Both the position numbers and the translations under genes were made by a program. A DNA stretch of 64,000 bases. Origin: Anthoceros angustus (lineage: Eukaryota > Streptophyta > Anthocerotopsida > Anthocerotales > Anthocerotaceae). Within the stretch, counting starts at the first letter, position 1. Each line of letters begins with the position of its first letter. The stretch covers positions 620,001 through 684,000 of the forward strand of contig MU008171.1 in assembly GCA_010909165.1 (NCBI GenBank), in the 5' to 3' direction. Positions 33,666-44,433 of this stretch are shown here, piece after piece. The notes beneath the pieces are model-generated. The model was not told the origin of the DNA. It did no database searches and worked only from the letters and a program-made list of their open reading frames with translations.

Positions 33666-35687
33666 GCTTTGCAATACACAAAATATGAGTCCTGTTGTCC
33701 ACTTTGTTGCTTATACATCGCCGTCTTCGCCCCTCATCGTCGTCAATCAACCCTAGCGGTTTATGCATTAAACTTCCATGCCATGGTCATCACTCCGTCC
33801 GTTTCGATAATCATTTCGTCCCTCAAATATCGACTTGCTCAATGAAATTCATTTTCTTCCTCTGTCGGACAACACATTGTGATCTGTTGCAAGAATTAGC
33901 ATTTCTGCCGTCACCCACAATACACATGGGCCTCCACGTCTTGGCGAGTCTTCCCGGGACATATATCGCCAGTGCTTCATCTGCATAGGTGTGGTTGCCT
34001 CCAAGAACCCCATGACGTATTTTTTGCCTGAACTTGTCCCAATCAAGTTTGCTCGGTCTTCACACTCTGCGGGTCAATCATACATAATAGAGGCAATCGC
34101 CTTCCTCAATCCGCCTTGAAATCACGCGTGCCAAGTAATTTGTCCATGCTTCGTCAACCCTCCGTGTCGAGCATCGGTGTGAGGTGTGATCTTGGCGAAG
34201 GTTCTCCAACTTCACCAAAGCTCTCCAAAACAACCTTTTTGGAATAGGCCGATTCCCTAATGCGCGTTAGGGGTCTTCATCCCGAATAGCATCGCTAACC
34301 GCTCCTTGTCCGTTGATACATGGGAGATGGTATGTCCTCCAACTCCTGCGCCTTTTGCATACTATTGGTTTTTCTCCTGGTCCACTAGCGCCTCCAAGCT
34401 CTCTGACGACTCCTCTACTTTGATGCATGGCCCTCTCGCCTTCCTTTTCCTTTCTTTGCTCTTATTCCACTCACATCCTGCATGGAGGGAAGGAGAGGCG
34501 CCGGCGCCCCTCTTGAGTGATCACCATGATCTGTTGCCCGGGCAGTGCTTCCGAGAATGACCCGGCCGGCGGCCGGCCGGCGCCTCTTCCCCACAGCAGC
34601 CGTTCCACGCTGGGTCATACCTCCCCTCCTCGGAAGGACCGCAGCCCCAAGGTCTCCACGAGCGCGGATCTCGAACCTGCTGCATCCGATTGATCATCAT
34701 CATGTGCAGAATATCGAATAGGGCCATCGTCTTCATCTTCGGTCCAAGCTCGCTTCCTTCTTCACAATCATCCATGAGATGTTCCTCCTCAACCGGCCTT
34801 GTGCTCGAGTGCGCCTTAGGGACATGACTCTTACATGCTGAACAACCGATTGTGTGATTTACGCACATAGGCCGATGTATGCATTTCCAATTTGAGGCCC
34901 TGCGGTTGACACAACATTTGTGGTTAGAGACCAAGCGAAATCACCGAAAACATACGAGGTCTCACTACCCCAAAATGCCTTCGAACAATTCGCTTGTTCT
35001 CGTCTACATTCGCGAAAGATCGCACCCTGGGGCTCGCATTTCTTGATGATCGTTGTTGAACACGAGATCAAATGCCTGTATAGCTCGGGCCCTTGTGGCA
35101 CTTCATCAAACTCACGTGGCTTTGTTATACAGGCGATTGCGATGGGTCTCCTTGACACATATCCGGTTCGCCACACAACCCACCCAGCCCTCGCTCGCTG
35201 ATTAGGCAAGGCATCCTTGTATCCCATGATCCACAACTTGAAGAGTGGTGTCCAGAAAATACCTTCGTCCTCTGGCTCTAATTCTTGAACCAACATCCAG
35301 TCCTTATCCAAAAGAGGTGTGGAATCCATCTGGGCTCCAAGCCTTCGTATGTAGACAGTCTCCTCAAAGCTGTAAGGGGATGGAATAGGCACTACGCGCT
35401 TCTGTGCTTTGTCTCCCTTGTCACCAGTAGGAAGACCTTTGGTTGTGCTAGCCTTAGCGGAAGTAAGGCTCCCGGATTTCGCCTGATTCGCAGCTCCTAC
35501 CAATTGCGACCCAATAAGGGGGCCCACTTGTTCCATCGCTCGGTCCCGACCTCCGCGCCTTGAGGTGCATCCATGGGCGCCTTGGCAGATGCCTTCCCTT
35601 CCGCTTTTGATCTCCTCACCTTACAGCAAGGGGTTAGGGGATCGATTCTATCGCCTGGTCCTTCTTGCTCCTGCGACCCATTGCCAT

Positions 35688-36436
35688 CTGGAAGGCCACC
35701 CAAACCAAAGTTGAAGACCGCAATTCTTGCTCGAGAGGTGGAAGATGGAAGAGCAAAACCCGTGTCGACCTTGGATTAGAGGATGTTGGCAAGGGAGGGC
35801 GTGGCGGCGCGATGGCGTGCAATTGCTCCGGGCTTCACGGTGGCGCGAGGCAGGCTGGCGGCGGCCGCAGCCTGGCGCCGTCACGCGAGGCGAATGGGGC
35901 ACTCTTCAGGAAGTGTTCCCTTCGAGGTGTCTCGATGCACACCTCGACTTACAAACACCTTTGCTCCAGTAAAGAGATAATCCTGTTTCTTCCTAGGGCA
36001 ATAATAACCCCATCGACATTAGGGTTGAAAGGATGCTCAAACATCATGTCCAGCGTATCCACATGAAGGTACCAGCAAAACCTAACCACAGCTCGGAAAA
36101 CTTCGTGTATGGATGGGAGCAGGTAGAACTATTTTTCATTCGCAGCAAGTTCCACCAAACCAAAGTAGGAGTACCCACAAGTATCACCATCATGGTAATC
36201 AAAATCCCCATTGCGCCACAATCATTCCATGTGGGATGCCGAGCATAAATGCAATGTAATTAAAGCCGCCATTCCTTGTCCCACTAAGCATATCTAAGCG
36301 ATCGCTATTAACGTCCATTTGTCCCGAATGATTGACCCAAGTTTGCCTTAACCTTGCACGGCGGCCGCAAGGGTTTCAGGTTTGCCGGCCCGACACTTCA
36401 GTTCGTCTGCTCGTTTTCCAGCCAGCCTTCACAATC
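35688..36436. promoter_or_regulatory. Divergent intergenic region between the two genes of element D
   Basis: It lies between the start of gene 1 (minus) and the first start-like ATG of gene 2 (plus). It contains sequence homologous to the ~150-bp repeats at 44128-44430 (CAAGTAT-AACCCCA-C, AATCAAAATCCCCAT). A shared bidirectional promoter is an inference from position; no TATA box stands out. Confidence 0.4.
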
Positions 36437-37870
36437 ATGTTGAATGCTACTCATCCTTTGGATGGAGATGAGGTTTGGATTGTTTTGTTGTCAATTTGCC
36501 GATGTTTTGGGCTTCTGTAGATGCTGACGGACTGTATTCCATCCGTCGGGTGAATCGCCTCCGCAGGCAATGTTTTGCGACGAAGCAGACTGCTCGCAAT
36601 TCCGAAGACAACAGCGCGCGGAGGATGTTGCCCAAAGGAGGAGGATACTAAACGTGCCTCAAATACAGTCTCGGCAGGTGGTGTGTGGACCTCTGCCTTC
36701 CCCAAAAGGACAACGCATTCCCGAAGGTATAACTAGGAGAGAATCGGCCGTGCATTCCTACTTGCTTGAATTCCGTTCCTACATACCAATGCCTTTGCTT
36801 GCATTTGCAGCTCGTTCCAGTGGTGGCCACAATGGGCGCCGGTTCATCTTCACCATCTTGGGTGTGCCTCGGACAGAAAACCTCAATTTGTATGCCGCCT
36901 TAGATAGGAGCCCGTCGCTCATTGCATGAGAATGCACAAAGTAGTGGACATTACGCCGAGTAGGAGGGCCTCAAGCATTGAGGCGTGACTTATTTCCTAC
37001 TATGGATGGAACGGTAGAACTATTTTTCATTCGCAGCCGCAAGTTCCACCAAACCAAAGTAGGAGTACCCACAAGTATCACCATCATGGTAATCAAAATC
37101 CCCATTGCGCCACAATCATTCCATGTGGGATGCCGAGCATAAATGCAATGTAGTTAAAGCTGCCGCCATTCCTTGTCCCAGCTAGCGGCGCCGCATATCT
37201 AAGCCTGATACGCTATTAACGTCCATTTGTCCCGAATGATTGACCCAAGTTTGCCTTAACCTTGCGGCCCGCAAGGGTTTCAGTTCGGCCCGACACTTGA
37301 GGTCTCTGCTTTCCACCCCTTCAAACATGTTGAATGCTACTCATCCTTTGGATGGAGATGAGGTTTGGATTGTTTTGTTGTCAATTTGCCGAGTTTTGGG
37401 CTTAGATGCCGACGGACTCTATTCCATCCGTCGGGTGCATCGCCTCAGCAATGTTTTGACGGGCGCATCGCTGCACCAAGACAACAAGGAGGATGTTGCC
37501 CAAAAGGAGGAGGATACTAAGCGTGCCTCAAATACGGTCTCGGCATGTGGTGTGTGGACCTCTGCCTTCCCAAAAGGCAACGCATTCCGAAGGTATAACA
37601 GGAGAGAATCAAACCGGTCTGCTTCCTACTTGCTTGAATTCCGTTCCTACATACCAATGCCTTTGCTTGCATTTGCAGCTCGTTCGATGGTGGCCACAAT
37701 GGGCGCAGGTTCATCTTCACCATCTGTTTAGAGGGGTGTGCCTCGGACACCGAGAAACCTCAATTTGTATGCCGCCTTAGATAGGAGCCCGTCTGCTCGA
37801 CTGCATGAGAATGCACAAAGTAGTCGACACTGTTCTGCCCGAGCAGGAGGGCCTCAAGCATTGAGGCGTG
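36110..37870 (+). repeat. Tandem duplication of ~900 bp in element D
   Basis: GAACTATTTTTCATTCGCAG at 36126 recurs at 37017, and both copies run through ATGTTGAATGCTACTCATCC (36437 and 37327) to GGCCTCAAGCATTGAGGCGT. Between copies, short GC-rich strings such as GGCGCCG or CGG are present in one and absent from the other, while substitutions are few. Confidence 0.85.
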
Positions 37871-37944
37871 ACTTATTTCCTACTGTGGATGACAGTGGGA
37901 AAGGTATCCTCCTGGAAAGCAGGTCAGCGACTTCAGACGAGGAG

Positions 37945-40405
37945 GATGACGTCTTTCAAACACCAGGAGGTGGACATGCTCCGCAATCATACCATCCCAA
38001 GCCATTGAGCGAAAGCTTGATAGCAACAAAGGCTCTTGTTTCAACTGGTCAAAAGGCACGGTGTCGATGAGGAAATGCGGCGGAAGGCTGCGTCTCTTGA
38101 TTTCCAAGCCTGTTGCAACCAAATGTGTGTTCAAATTGACTATAGAAAGGTTGCGGGAGCGAGATACCGGTTTCTACGAATGGGCGAGCAGAGCGGAGAC
38201 ATTTCGGAATCTCTTGTTCACGTCGATCGCATGGCCACAATGATAAAGTTGTGACTCATCTATGGGGTCGGAATGCGATCTTGCCTCGAGCCTTCGCAGG
38301 TATATTGCATTGGCCATAGTAGGTATGAGGAGTCAAGAGAAGGGTTATTGCACATGCACCGTGGATGGCTTTAGAGCAAACCCTAAGCATACATATGCGA
38401 GGTGCAATCGCGTGGATGGACAACACATTCTCATGGCGGAAAGGCTCCCCAATGTTGATGTGTTCAATCTTCCGGACACATTTACAAAGTTCAAATTTGG
38501 GCAAAATATAAACGGCAATGTGAGGGTTCCATCAGCGGTTTGTCACCTATGCTTGGTTTTGAAACTTTGGAGGAGAACTTCAGGTGAAGATTCCAAAGTC
38601 CAACAGTTCTCCACGTGCTCGCGCGATTAAAAGCGACAATTAGAAACACGATCGCTAAAGTCGACCAAGGTATTCTCCAATCCTTTCGTGAGTACATTAT
38701 GTGTCCTTCTATGTCCTTTGTTCGGCACACTCTCCATGTCTTAGGTGGTTAGTACATCGTGTTCTCGTAATTTGAGTGTGGCATGTTGAAAGGGACGTGC
38801 TCATTGAAGTAGGCTACCATGTCGTTCGACCAATGAGTGGGCGCCGGTGGCGCGCCCACTCTTAGCACCTCTCGGGTTTACGCTTGTGCATTCTATGGAA
38901 GAGGCGTCCCGGTGTAGGGAAGAGGAGGAAGTGTCTTGGCCAACCTAGGAAGCTTTGGGTGGGAAGGTAAAGGTGTCTCGGGAAGGTTAGGGTAGTAAGA
39001 AGGAACGTTTTCCATGCTCCTCATGGCATTGCACTCCATAGTAAGAGGTATGGCCGGCAGTGAACATACGGCTTTGTCGAGGCCTCCTCACGGATAGAGG
39101 CCGTGCGCCCTCCTCTCCAAGATGCAAATTCTACAATGGTAGGCGGTTTGCGGTGTTAGTGGATAGCCAGGTGGTATGAGGATGGCGTCTTTCAAACACC
39201 GGAGGTGGACATGCCCGCAATCATACCATCCCAAGCCATTGAGCGAAAGCAGTAGCAACAAAGGCTCTTGTTTCAACTGGTCAAAAGGCCTTGTGGTGTG
39301 CGATGAGGAAATGCGAAGCGGGCGTCTCTTGATTTCCAAGCCTGTTGCAACCAAATGTGTGTTCGAAATTGACTATAGAAAGGTTGGGAGCGAGATACCG
39401 GTTTCTACGAATGGGCGAGGCGAGAGACATTTCGGAATCTCTTGTTCACGTCGATCGCGTAGACAATGATAAAGTTGTGACTCATCTATGGGGTCGGCGA
39501 TGCTGCCTCGAGCCTTTTGCAGGTATATTGCATTGGCCATAGTAGGTATGAGGAGTCAAGAGAAGGGTTATTGCACATGCACCGTGGATGGCTTTAGAGC
39601 AAACCCTAAGCATGATCTACATATGCGAGCAATCGCGTGGATGGACAACATTCCTGTTCATGGCGGAAAGGCTCCCCAATGTTGATGTGTTCAATCTTCC
39701 ACATTTACAAAGTTCAAATTTGGGCAAAATATAAGCAATGTGAGGGTTCCATCAGCGGTTTGTCACCTATGCTTGGTTTTGAAACTTTGGAGGAGAACTT
39801 GGTGAAGATTCCAAAGTCCAACAGTTCTCCACGTGCTCGCGCAGGATTAAAAGCGACAATTAGAAACACGATCGCTAAAGTCGACCAAGGTATTCTCCAG
39901 AATCCTTTCGTGAGTACATTATGTGTCCTTCTATGTCCTTTGTTGCTGCACACTCTCCATGTCTTAGGTGGTTAGTACATCGTGTTCTCGTAATTTGTGT
40001 GGCATGTTGAAAGGGACGTGCTCATTGAAGTAGGCTACCATGTCGTTCGACCAATGAGTGGGCCTGGCGGCGCTCCTCTTAGCACCTCGGGGTTTACGCA
40101 GCTTGTGCATTCTATGGAAGAGGCGTCCCAGTGTAGGGAAGAGGAAGTGTCTTGGCCAACCTAGGAAGCTTTGGGTGGGAAGGTAAAGGTGTCTCGGGAA
40201 GGTTAGGGTAGTAAGAAGGAACGTTTTCCATGCTCCTCATGGCATTGCACTCCATAGTAAGAGGTATGGCCGGCGGTGAACATACGGCTTTGTCGAGGCC
40301 TCCTCACGGATAGAGGCCGTGCGCCCTCCTCTCCAAGATGCAAATTCTACAATGGTAGGCGGTTTGCGGTGTTAGTGGATAGCCAGGTGGTATGAGGATG
40401 GCGCC
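37945..40405 (+). repeat. Tandem duplication of ~1.2 kb in element D
   Basis: GACGTCTTTCAAACACCAGG near 37949 recurs as GGCGTCTTTCAAACACCGG near 39183, and the two copies run in parallel through TCTCTTGATTTCCAAGCCTG, TGCACATGCACCGTGGATGG, GATAGAGGCCGTGCGCCCTC and CAGGTGGTATGAGGATGGCG. The junction is at GGTGGTATGAGGATG. Copies differ mainly by short indels. Confidence 0.85.
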
Positions 40406-40971
40406 GCGCCTTTCACCTAAAAGTCCACTTTTGTTTCCTTTTACCGTATCTGGTTTATACGGTTTTGGTGGGCGACAGCAAGCATTCGGCCTAAGGGTTG
40501 AGCACGCGATCTCATGTTGCGGATACGGGTGCCATACCCGATCTTGGGTGTTCCATGTTCTGCAATGATCCTATGTCGCAATGCCGTGAATGTCTACGCT
40601 GTAACACCAATTGTTTGCGAGAAATATCGGTGCCTTAGATGCCCATCGAGATCGGCTGCTGGCGAGCGAAGATGACAAAGCATCGCAGCAAGAGCTACGT
40701 GGAGCCCCACAAATATATGTTATTGGCCATCGATGGAATGGACCAAGAAAGCGAGCTTAGCATTTCTTGCGGTGGTCAAGAATTTGGATGAAGAATGTCG
40801 ATTTCGGCCGTTGTGGGGTGCATGATTCACAATTACACTCACAAAGCAAGGGCATATTTGCATTATGCCAACCTCCAATGACGCCTAATTTGACTATAAA
40901 CATCATTCAAGATGTTATCCACAATTATGATGGGGTCTGCCTAAAGTGTTGTACTTACAACTGGACAACAC

Positions 40972-41673
40972 TTGCCGGAGAACAAGAACCAACTACTCTT
41001 TGCGTATCTCAACATGTTGGTAGACATGGGAACATTTGAGAAAGTGAAGGTGGGCTTCCTGCTAGTTGGGCATACTCATGATCAAATTGATCAGATGTTT
41101 TCATGCTTCTCTAAAAGCTTGAAACACAAGGAAGCGCACACTCTGCCCGCACTGGCAAGTATTATCAAGGGAGCGTACACTCCAAGGCCGGAGGTGAAGA
41201 TACTGACTGAAGTTCCCGACTTCCGGAAGTATGTATGGCCAATAAGACGGGGGGATGGGCGGCAGACGTATTCGGCAGTTGTGAGTAAATTGAATAATCT
41301 GTCGTTCCAGCATCAATTCAAGATCACACGCGAGGAGAAACCGAGCGGTCGTGATGTCGAGGGAGTGACTCAACATCGTTGTGTGGGAAGCGAAGGAGGC
41401 TTGGAGTTTTTGAAGTTTGTGCCACAGGAGGTCATAACTGCGGCTCCTTTGTTAGCCTTGCGGGCTAGAGATAAAAAGGCTCGGCCGCTTGTCTCACGAG
41501 GCGTTGCTTACTTGAGCGAGGGTTATCAGCTCCGGCCTTACGTTACGCGGAAGAGTACACATGGTGGGAGGAGTTGGGTTGACCAGAAGAAATTGTCAGT
41601 AATTGTGGACAACCATATCGGGTTGGTTCTGCGACCATGGAAGTGGTTTTCGAGAGTGGAGGGCGACGCTTGA
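40972..41673 (+). CDS. Intact core segment of the DUF7869-type protein
   Basis: This is the longest undisturbed coding piece of gene 2, 233 codons. It starts within the core at PENKNQLLFAYLNMLVDMG and continues with FEKVKVGFLLVGHTHDQID, QMFSCFSKSLK, ALASIIKGAYTPRPEVK and a C-terminal region ending KKLSVIVDNHIGLVLRPWKW. The upstream codons encode LQLDN in the same frame shortly before, after which a frame change is needed. The spaced D-N, GHTH and D-Q-FS residues are compatible with an RNase H-like nuclease fold, which is my inference and not established. Confidence 0.8.
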   Translation: MPENKNQLLFAYLNMLVDMGTFEKVKVGFLLVGHTHDQIDQMFSCFSKSLKHKEAHTLPALASIIKGAYTPRPEVKILTEVPDFRKYVWPIRRGDGRQTYSAVVSKLNNLSFQHQFKITREEKPSGRDVEGVTQHRCVGSEGGLEFLKFVPQEVITAAPLLALRARDKKARPLVSRGVAYLSEGYQLRPYVTRKSTHGGRSWVDQKKLSVIVDNHIGLVLRPWKWFSRVEGDA

Positions 41674-42423
41674 GTGCCCTTATGCATGCCCGATGCGGCT
41701 TTCTTTGAAGCGCTCTGTGAACTTCCACAACGCGATATGTATTTGGGGGCGTATAAAAATTTGGGCAAGCAACAAGAAGATATGACACGTTTGAATGGCG
41801 ATATTACGGAGATCAAGAAAGGAATGTTCATAGCAGTCCGTGTTCAATGAGACACACACAGACCATTTTGGATTGGAAAGGTCATAGATGTGAAGTTGGA
41901 GTCGCCCAAACCTCACTTCCTCGTTCATTGGTATATGACCGAGCATACGGATGCATATGAGGGAAGATATGTTGAGGAATATATAATTCCGGAAGCGGTA
42001 CGAACATGGCTTCAAGGTAGGGAAGAAAGGAAGCAAATCCTTGTATACCAAAAATATTCAACAGTCTTTGTGAGCAACGGTAATCCTTTATTATGGATTC
42101 GTCTTTGAATGCTCGAAAACATTTATATGTTGTTGACAAGAAAGCGATAAAGGATAAGTTGAATGAATTGCGTGGGTTTATTCACATCCGAAAGTACCCA
42201 CGAGGATAGTGATGACCATGGTGCGGGGCGGTCCGGCGATGGGGAGTGACCTCCGGAGATGAGTAAACGTGCTTCCATGGAGAAGGAATTGGGAGAGGAG
42301 GCAATGGTTCCGCATCTTGAGATAAATATAGGGTTCTAGCTTCACCCGGTCTAAATTCCAGTACTCCTTGTCCGAGCCTTTGTTAGGGTAAGCCAGCGTG
42401 AATCATGTTTGGCTTTTGGTCCA

Positions 42424-43077
42424 TTACCACCTCAATGCAATACAATACCGTATCCGTATATGTGGTTTGCAACACCAATAAATTAAGTATGTGTTTGGGC
42501 GGTTATCTGCCCCAAGATTATAGTGGCGTGTTGTCCATAGCTGGACAAATTTGTCGAGGATGATAGATAGGGCGTTGTTGCGATCATCCCAACCATCTTC
42601 GATCCGTAGGTGGTGTTTGTTCTTCAATTTGTGGTAGCGGAGGCGAATCGGTAGTGACCTCCATAGACAAGGAGAGGCCGGCCGCGCTGCTCCACTCAAG
42701 GCCGCCAAGCATACGGTCGGGTTGACCCGATCATGACCTCTACCCTTTGCCAAACCCTTGACATCAAAACAAATTTGCAGAAGACTATGGTGTTTGCATG
42801 CCAACCGTACTTTCTTGCGTGACGGACCCAAATCCGGGTTCACTGGCATCCTTTCCCCTGCATTAACGGTCAGCACGGTGGGTCTTAATTTGCCCTCATC
42901 AAATGGGTAAAGAATTTCGAGCACCCTTCCACGGCGTGTACCCATATTGTAAAAGGGGGACAACGTGTATGGGACACCCTGTTTTTCTGTGGTTCTTTTA
43001 GCAGAACATGCTATTCGTCGTTTTGAGACCCATGTGTAACCCCCTTTGGCGCATATTTTCAAGAAAACCCCCATCAT
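42424..43077 (-). CDS. Open reading frame of 217 codons next to the right end of element D, unrecognised
   Basis: The frame runs from MMGVFLKICAKGGYTWVSK to CIALRW without interruption, unlike most of the element. It is basic with several Cys and His residues (RLACKHHSLL, WCCKPHIRIRYC). It lies downstream of gene 2 on the opposite strand and starts almost at the terminal inverted repeat. I know no family for it. It may be a third gene or a chance open frame in the 3' region of gene 2. Confidence 0.3.
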   Translation of the reverse strand: MMGVFLKICAKGGYTWVSKRRIACSAKRTTEKQGVPYTLSPFYNMGTRRGRVLEILYPFDEGKLRPTVLTVNAGERMPVNPDLGPSRKKVRLACKHHSLLQICFDVKGLAKGRGHDRVNPTVCLAALSGAARPASPCLWRSLPIRLRYHKLKNKHHLRIEDGWDDRNNALSIILDKFVQLWTTRHYNLGADNRPNTYLIYWCCKPHIRIRYCIALRW

Positions 43078-43109
43078 GTATATTCCCCCTCTTGAAGGTT
43101 TATGGTGTT
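43078..43109 (-). repeat. Right terminal inverted repeat of element D
   Basis: Plus strand reads GTATATTCCCCCTCTTGAAG and ends TATGGTGTT; it pairs with 31172-31203 at 31 of 32 positions and is followed by the CATT duplication. Confidence 0.9.
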
Positions 43110-43115
43110 CATTGC

Positions 43116-43880
43116 AGAGTTCTCACTAGCACCAGAATGCATTCTGAACAATTACCGTTTGCTCTCGTCTGCATTCGCGAAAGATTTGCACCAGCCTCTA
43201 AGGCTCACATTTCTTGATGATCAGGTTGTTGAACCTAAGATCAAATGCCCTGTACAGCTCCGGACCTTGTGGCACTTCATCAAACTCCTGTGGCTTCGTT
43301 ATACAAAGAAGTTGCGCCAGTGGGTCTCCTTGACACATGTCCAGGTTCGCCCAAACAACCCATCCAGCCCTCACTCGCTGATTAGGCAAGGCATCCTTGT
43401 ATCCCATGATCCACAACTTGAAGAGTGGTGTCCAGAAAATACCTTCGTCCTCAGGCTCCAATTCTTGAACCAACATCCAGTCCTTATCCAAAAGAGGTGT
43501 GGAGTCCATCTGTGCTCCAAGCCTTTGTATGTAGATAGTCTCCTCAAAGCTGTAAGGGGAGGGAATAGGCACTACGCGCTTCTATGCTTTCTCTCCCTTG
43601 TCACCAGTAGCAAGACCTTTGGTTGTGCTGGCCTTAGCGGAAATAAGGCTCCCGGATTTTGCCTGATTTGCACCTCCAACCAATTGCGATCCAATTGCAA
43701 GCTGGGGCCCAGCTTGTTCCACCGCTACTGGTCCTACACCTCCGCGCCCTTGAGGAGCATCCATGGTCGCCCCTGCGGCTGATGCCTTCCCTTCCACGCC
43801 GCCGCGATCTCCTCACCTACATGGGGTCGGGGATCGAGATTCTCATCCCCAGTCTTTTTGCTCCTGCGACCCATTGCCAT
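43116..43880 (-). pseudogene. Element E, right part: 5' portion of gene 1
   Basis: The start MAMGRRSKKTGDENL is at 43880 on the minus strand. After frame changes the sequence reads SGSLISAKASTTKGLATGDK and then, in the open piece 43572-43198, IPSPYSFEETIYIQRLGAQM, DKDWMLVQELEPEDEGIFW and ALPNQRVRAGWVVW. This is the homologue of 35687-34955 in element D, with few amino-acid changes, and it ends exactly at the right boundary of D. The continuation of the gene is at 31167 and leftward. Confidence 0.75.
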
Positions 43881-44127
43881 CTGCTGGAAGACCACGAGGA
43901 AGACATGATGAAGAACGCAAGTCCTACACAGACAGGTAGAAGTTGGATGAGCAAAAAACGAAGACTGACCTTTGTTCAAAGAAGGTTGGCAAGGCAGGGC
44001 GTGTGAGCGGTATCACTGCACAATTGCTCCGGGCTTCACAGTAGTGGCGACAAGCTCCGTGCTTCTGGTAATCACGAGCGAATGGGGCACTCTTGGTGAA
44101 GTGGTTTCATTCGCGACGGTGTTACCG

Positions 44128-44430
44128 ATGCACATCCCGGCTTGCATACACACGTTTTTTTGGATCGTAAAAAGGTATAACCTTGTTTTCTTCACAACGG
44201 CAAGTATAACCCCAACGAACATAGGGTTTCTAGCATGCTTCAATATCATGTTAATGCGTATCCCCATAAAGTCGGTGTAGCATAGGCAAACCCTGGCTCC
44301 CGAACAATCGTATTTCTGGATCGGAAATAGGTATAACCCTTTTTCCTTCACAGCCGCAAGTATGACCCCAACAAGAATAGGGTTTAAAACATGTTTCACC
44401 ATCAAGTTAATCAAAATCCCCATAAGGTCG
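44128..44430. repeat. Two ~150-bp tandem repeats
   Basis: Both units carry TTTTTTGGATCG/TTTCTGGATCGG, AGGTATAACC, CGGCAAGTATAACCCCAACG or its variant, ATAGGGTTT and ATCCCCATAA. They also resemble 35940-36200 in the divergent region of element D, so they may be promoter-proximal repeats of element E. Confidence 0.7.
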
Positions 44431-44433
44431 ACA

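Larger units (their letters stand above)
31632..35687 (-). pseudogene. Element D gene 1: N-terminal conserved region, C-terminal DNA-methylase-like domain
   Basis: The start MAMGRRSKK is at 35687 (minus) and is conserved in copy E at 43880. A 225-codon open piece (35536-34859) contains IPSPYSFEETVYIRRLGAQM, DKDWMLVQELEPEDEGIFW and FKLWIMGYKDALPNQRARAG, nearly identical in E. Later pieces are at 33512-32862 (Lys/Arg-rich, duplicated), 32600-32449 (KQMFNTVEARNILDMRGFED), 32381-32157 (GGLVSFIWDKTNMH) and 32103-31813 (methylase motif I). The acidic tail is near 31700-31640 (ELLEDGQQTLDDVW, DEKALEENDEFED); B and probably A keep relatives of that tail. Frames change many times, so intron positions cannot be separated from frameshifts. 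It could act in DNA modification or chromatin access for the element; this is inference. Confidence 0.6.
36437..42210 (+). pseudogene. Element D gene 2: DUF7869-type protein, fragmented
   Basis: A start-like MLNATHPLDGDEVWIVLLSI occurs at 36437 and in the tandem copy at 37327. The middle has the Cys-containing stretch LLISKPVATKCVF, then ERARYRFLRMGE-like pieces and KGYCTCTVDGFRANPK (38100-38420, again 39320-39620). After LLAIDGMDQ and PTSNDANLTINIIQDVIHNY come LQLDNTLPENKN and VGFLLVGHTHDQIDQMFSCF, the diagnostic DUF7869 core. The C-terminal part continues to about 42210 (VIDVKLESPKPHFLVHW, NARKHLYVVDKKAI). DUF7869 proteins are multicopy in several plant and protist genomes; a transposition role is plausible but unproven. 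Several frameshifts and a 1.2-kb tandem duplication break the gene. Confidence 0.75.
31172..43109. mobile_element. Element D: 11.9-kb TIR DNA transposon with two divergent gene remnants
   Basis: Termini are 32-bp inverted repeats (31172-31203 and 43078-43109) identical at 31 of 32 positions, starting AACACCATA and containing AAGAGGGGGAATATAC. The target duplication is CATT. Homology of the two flanks to a contiguous segment inside D proves the insertion. From the middle (about 35.7-36.4 kb) two coding regions diverge: gene 1 to the left ends in a DNA-methylase-like domain, gene 2 to the right carries a DUF7869-type domain. Three tandem duplications inflate the length, so the ancestral element may be nearer 9-10 kb. 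Both genes are broken by indels. The superfamily is unclear: a 4-bp duplication and these termini do not match a family I can name with confidence. Confidence 0.8.
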
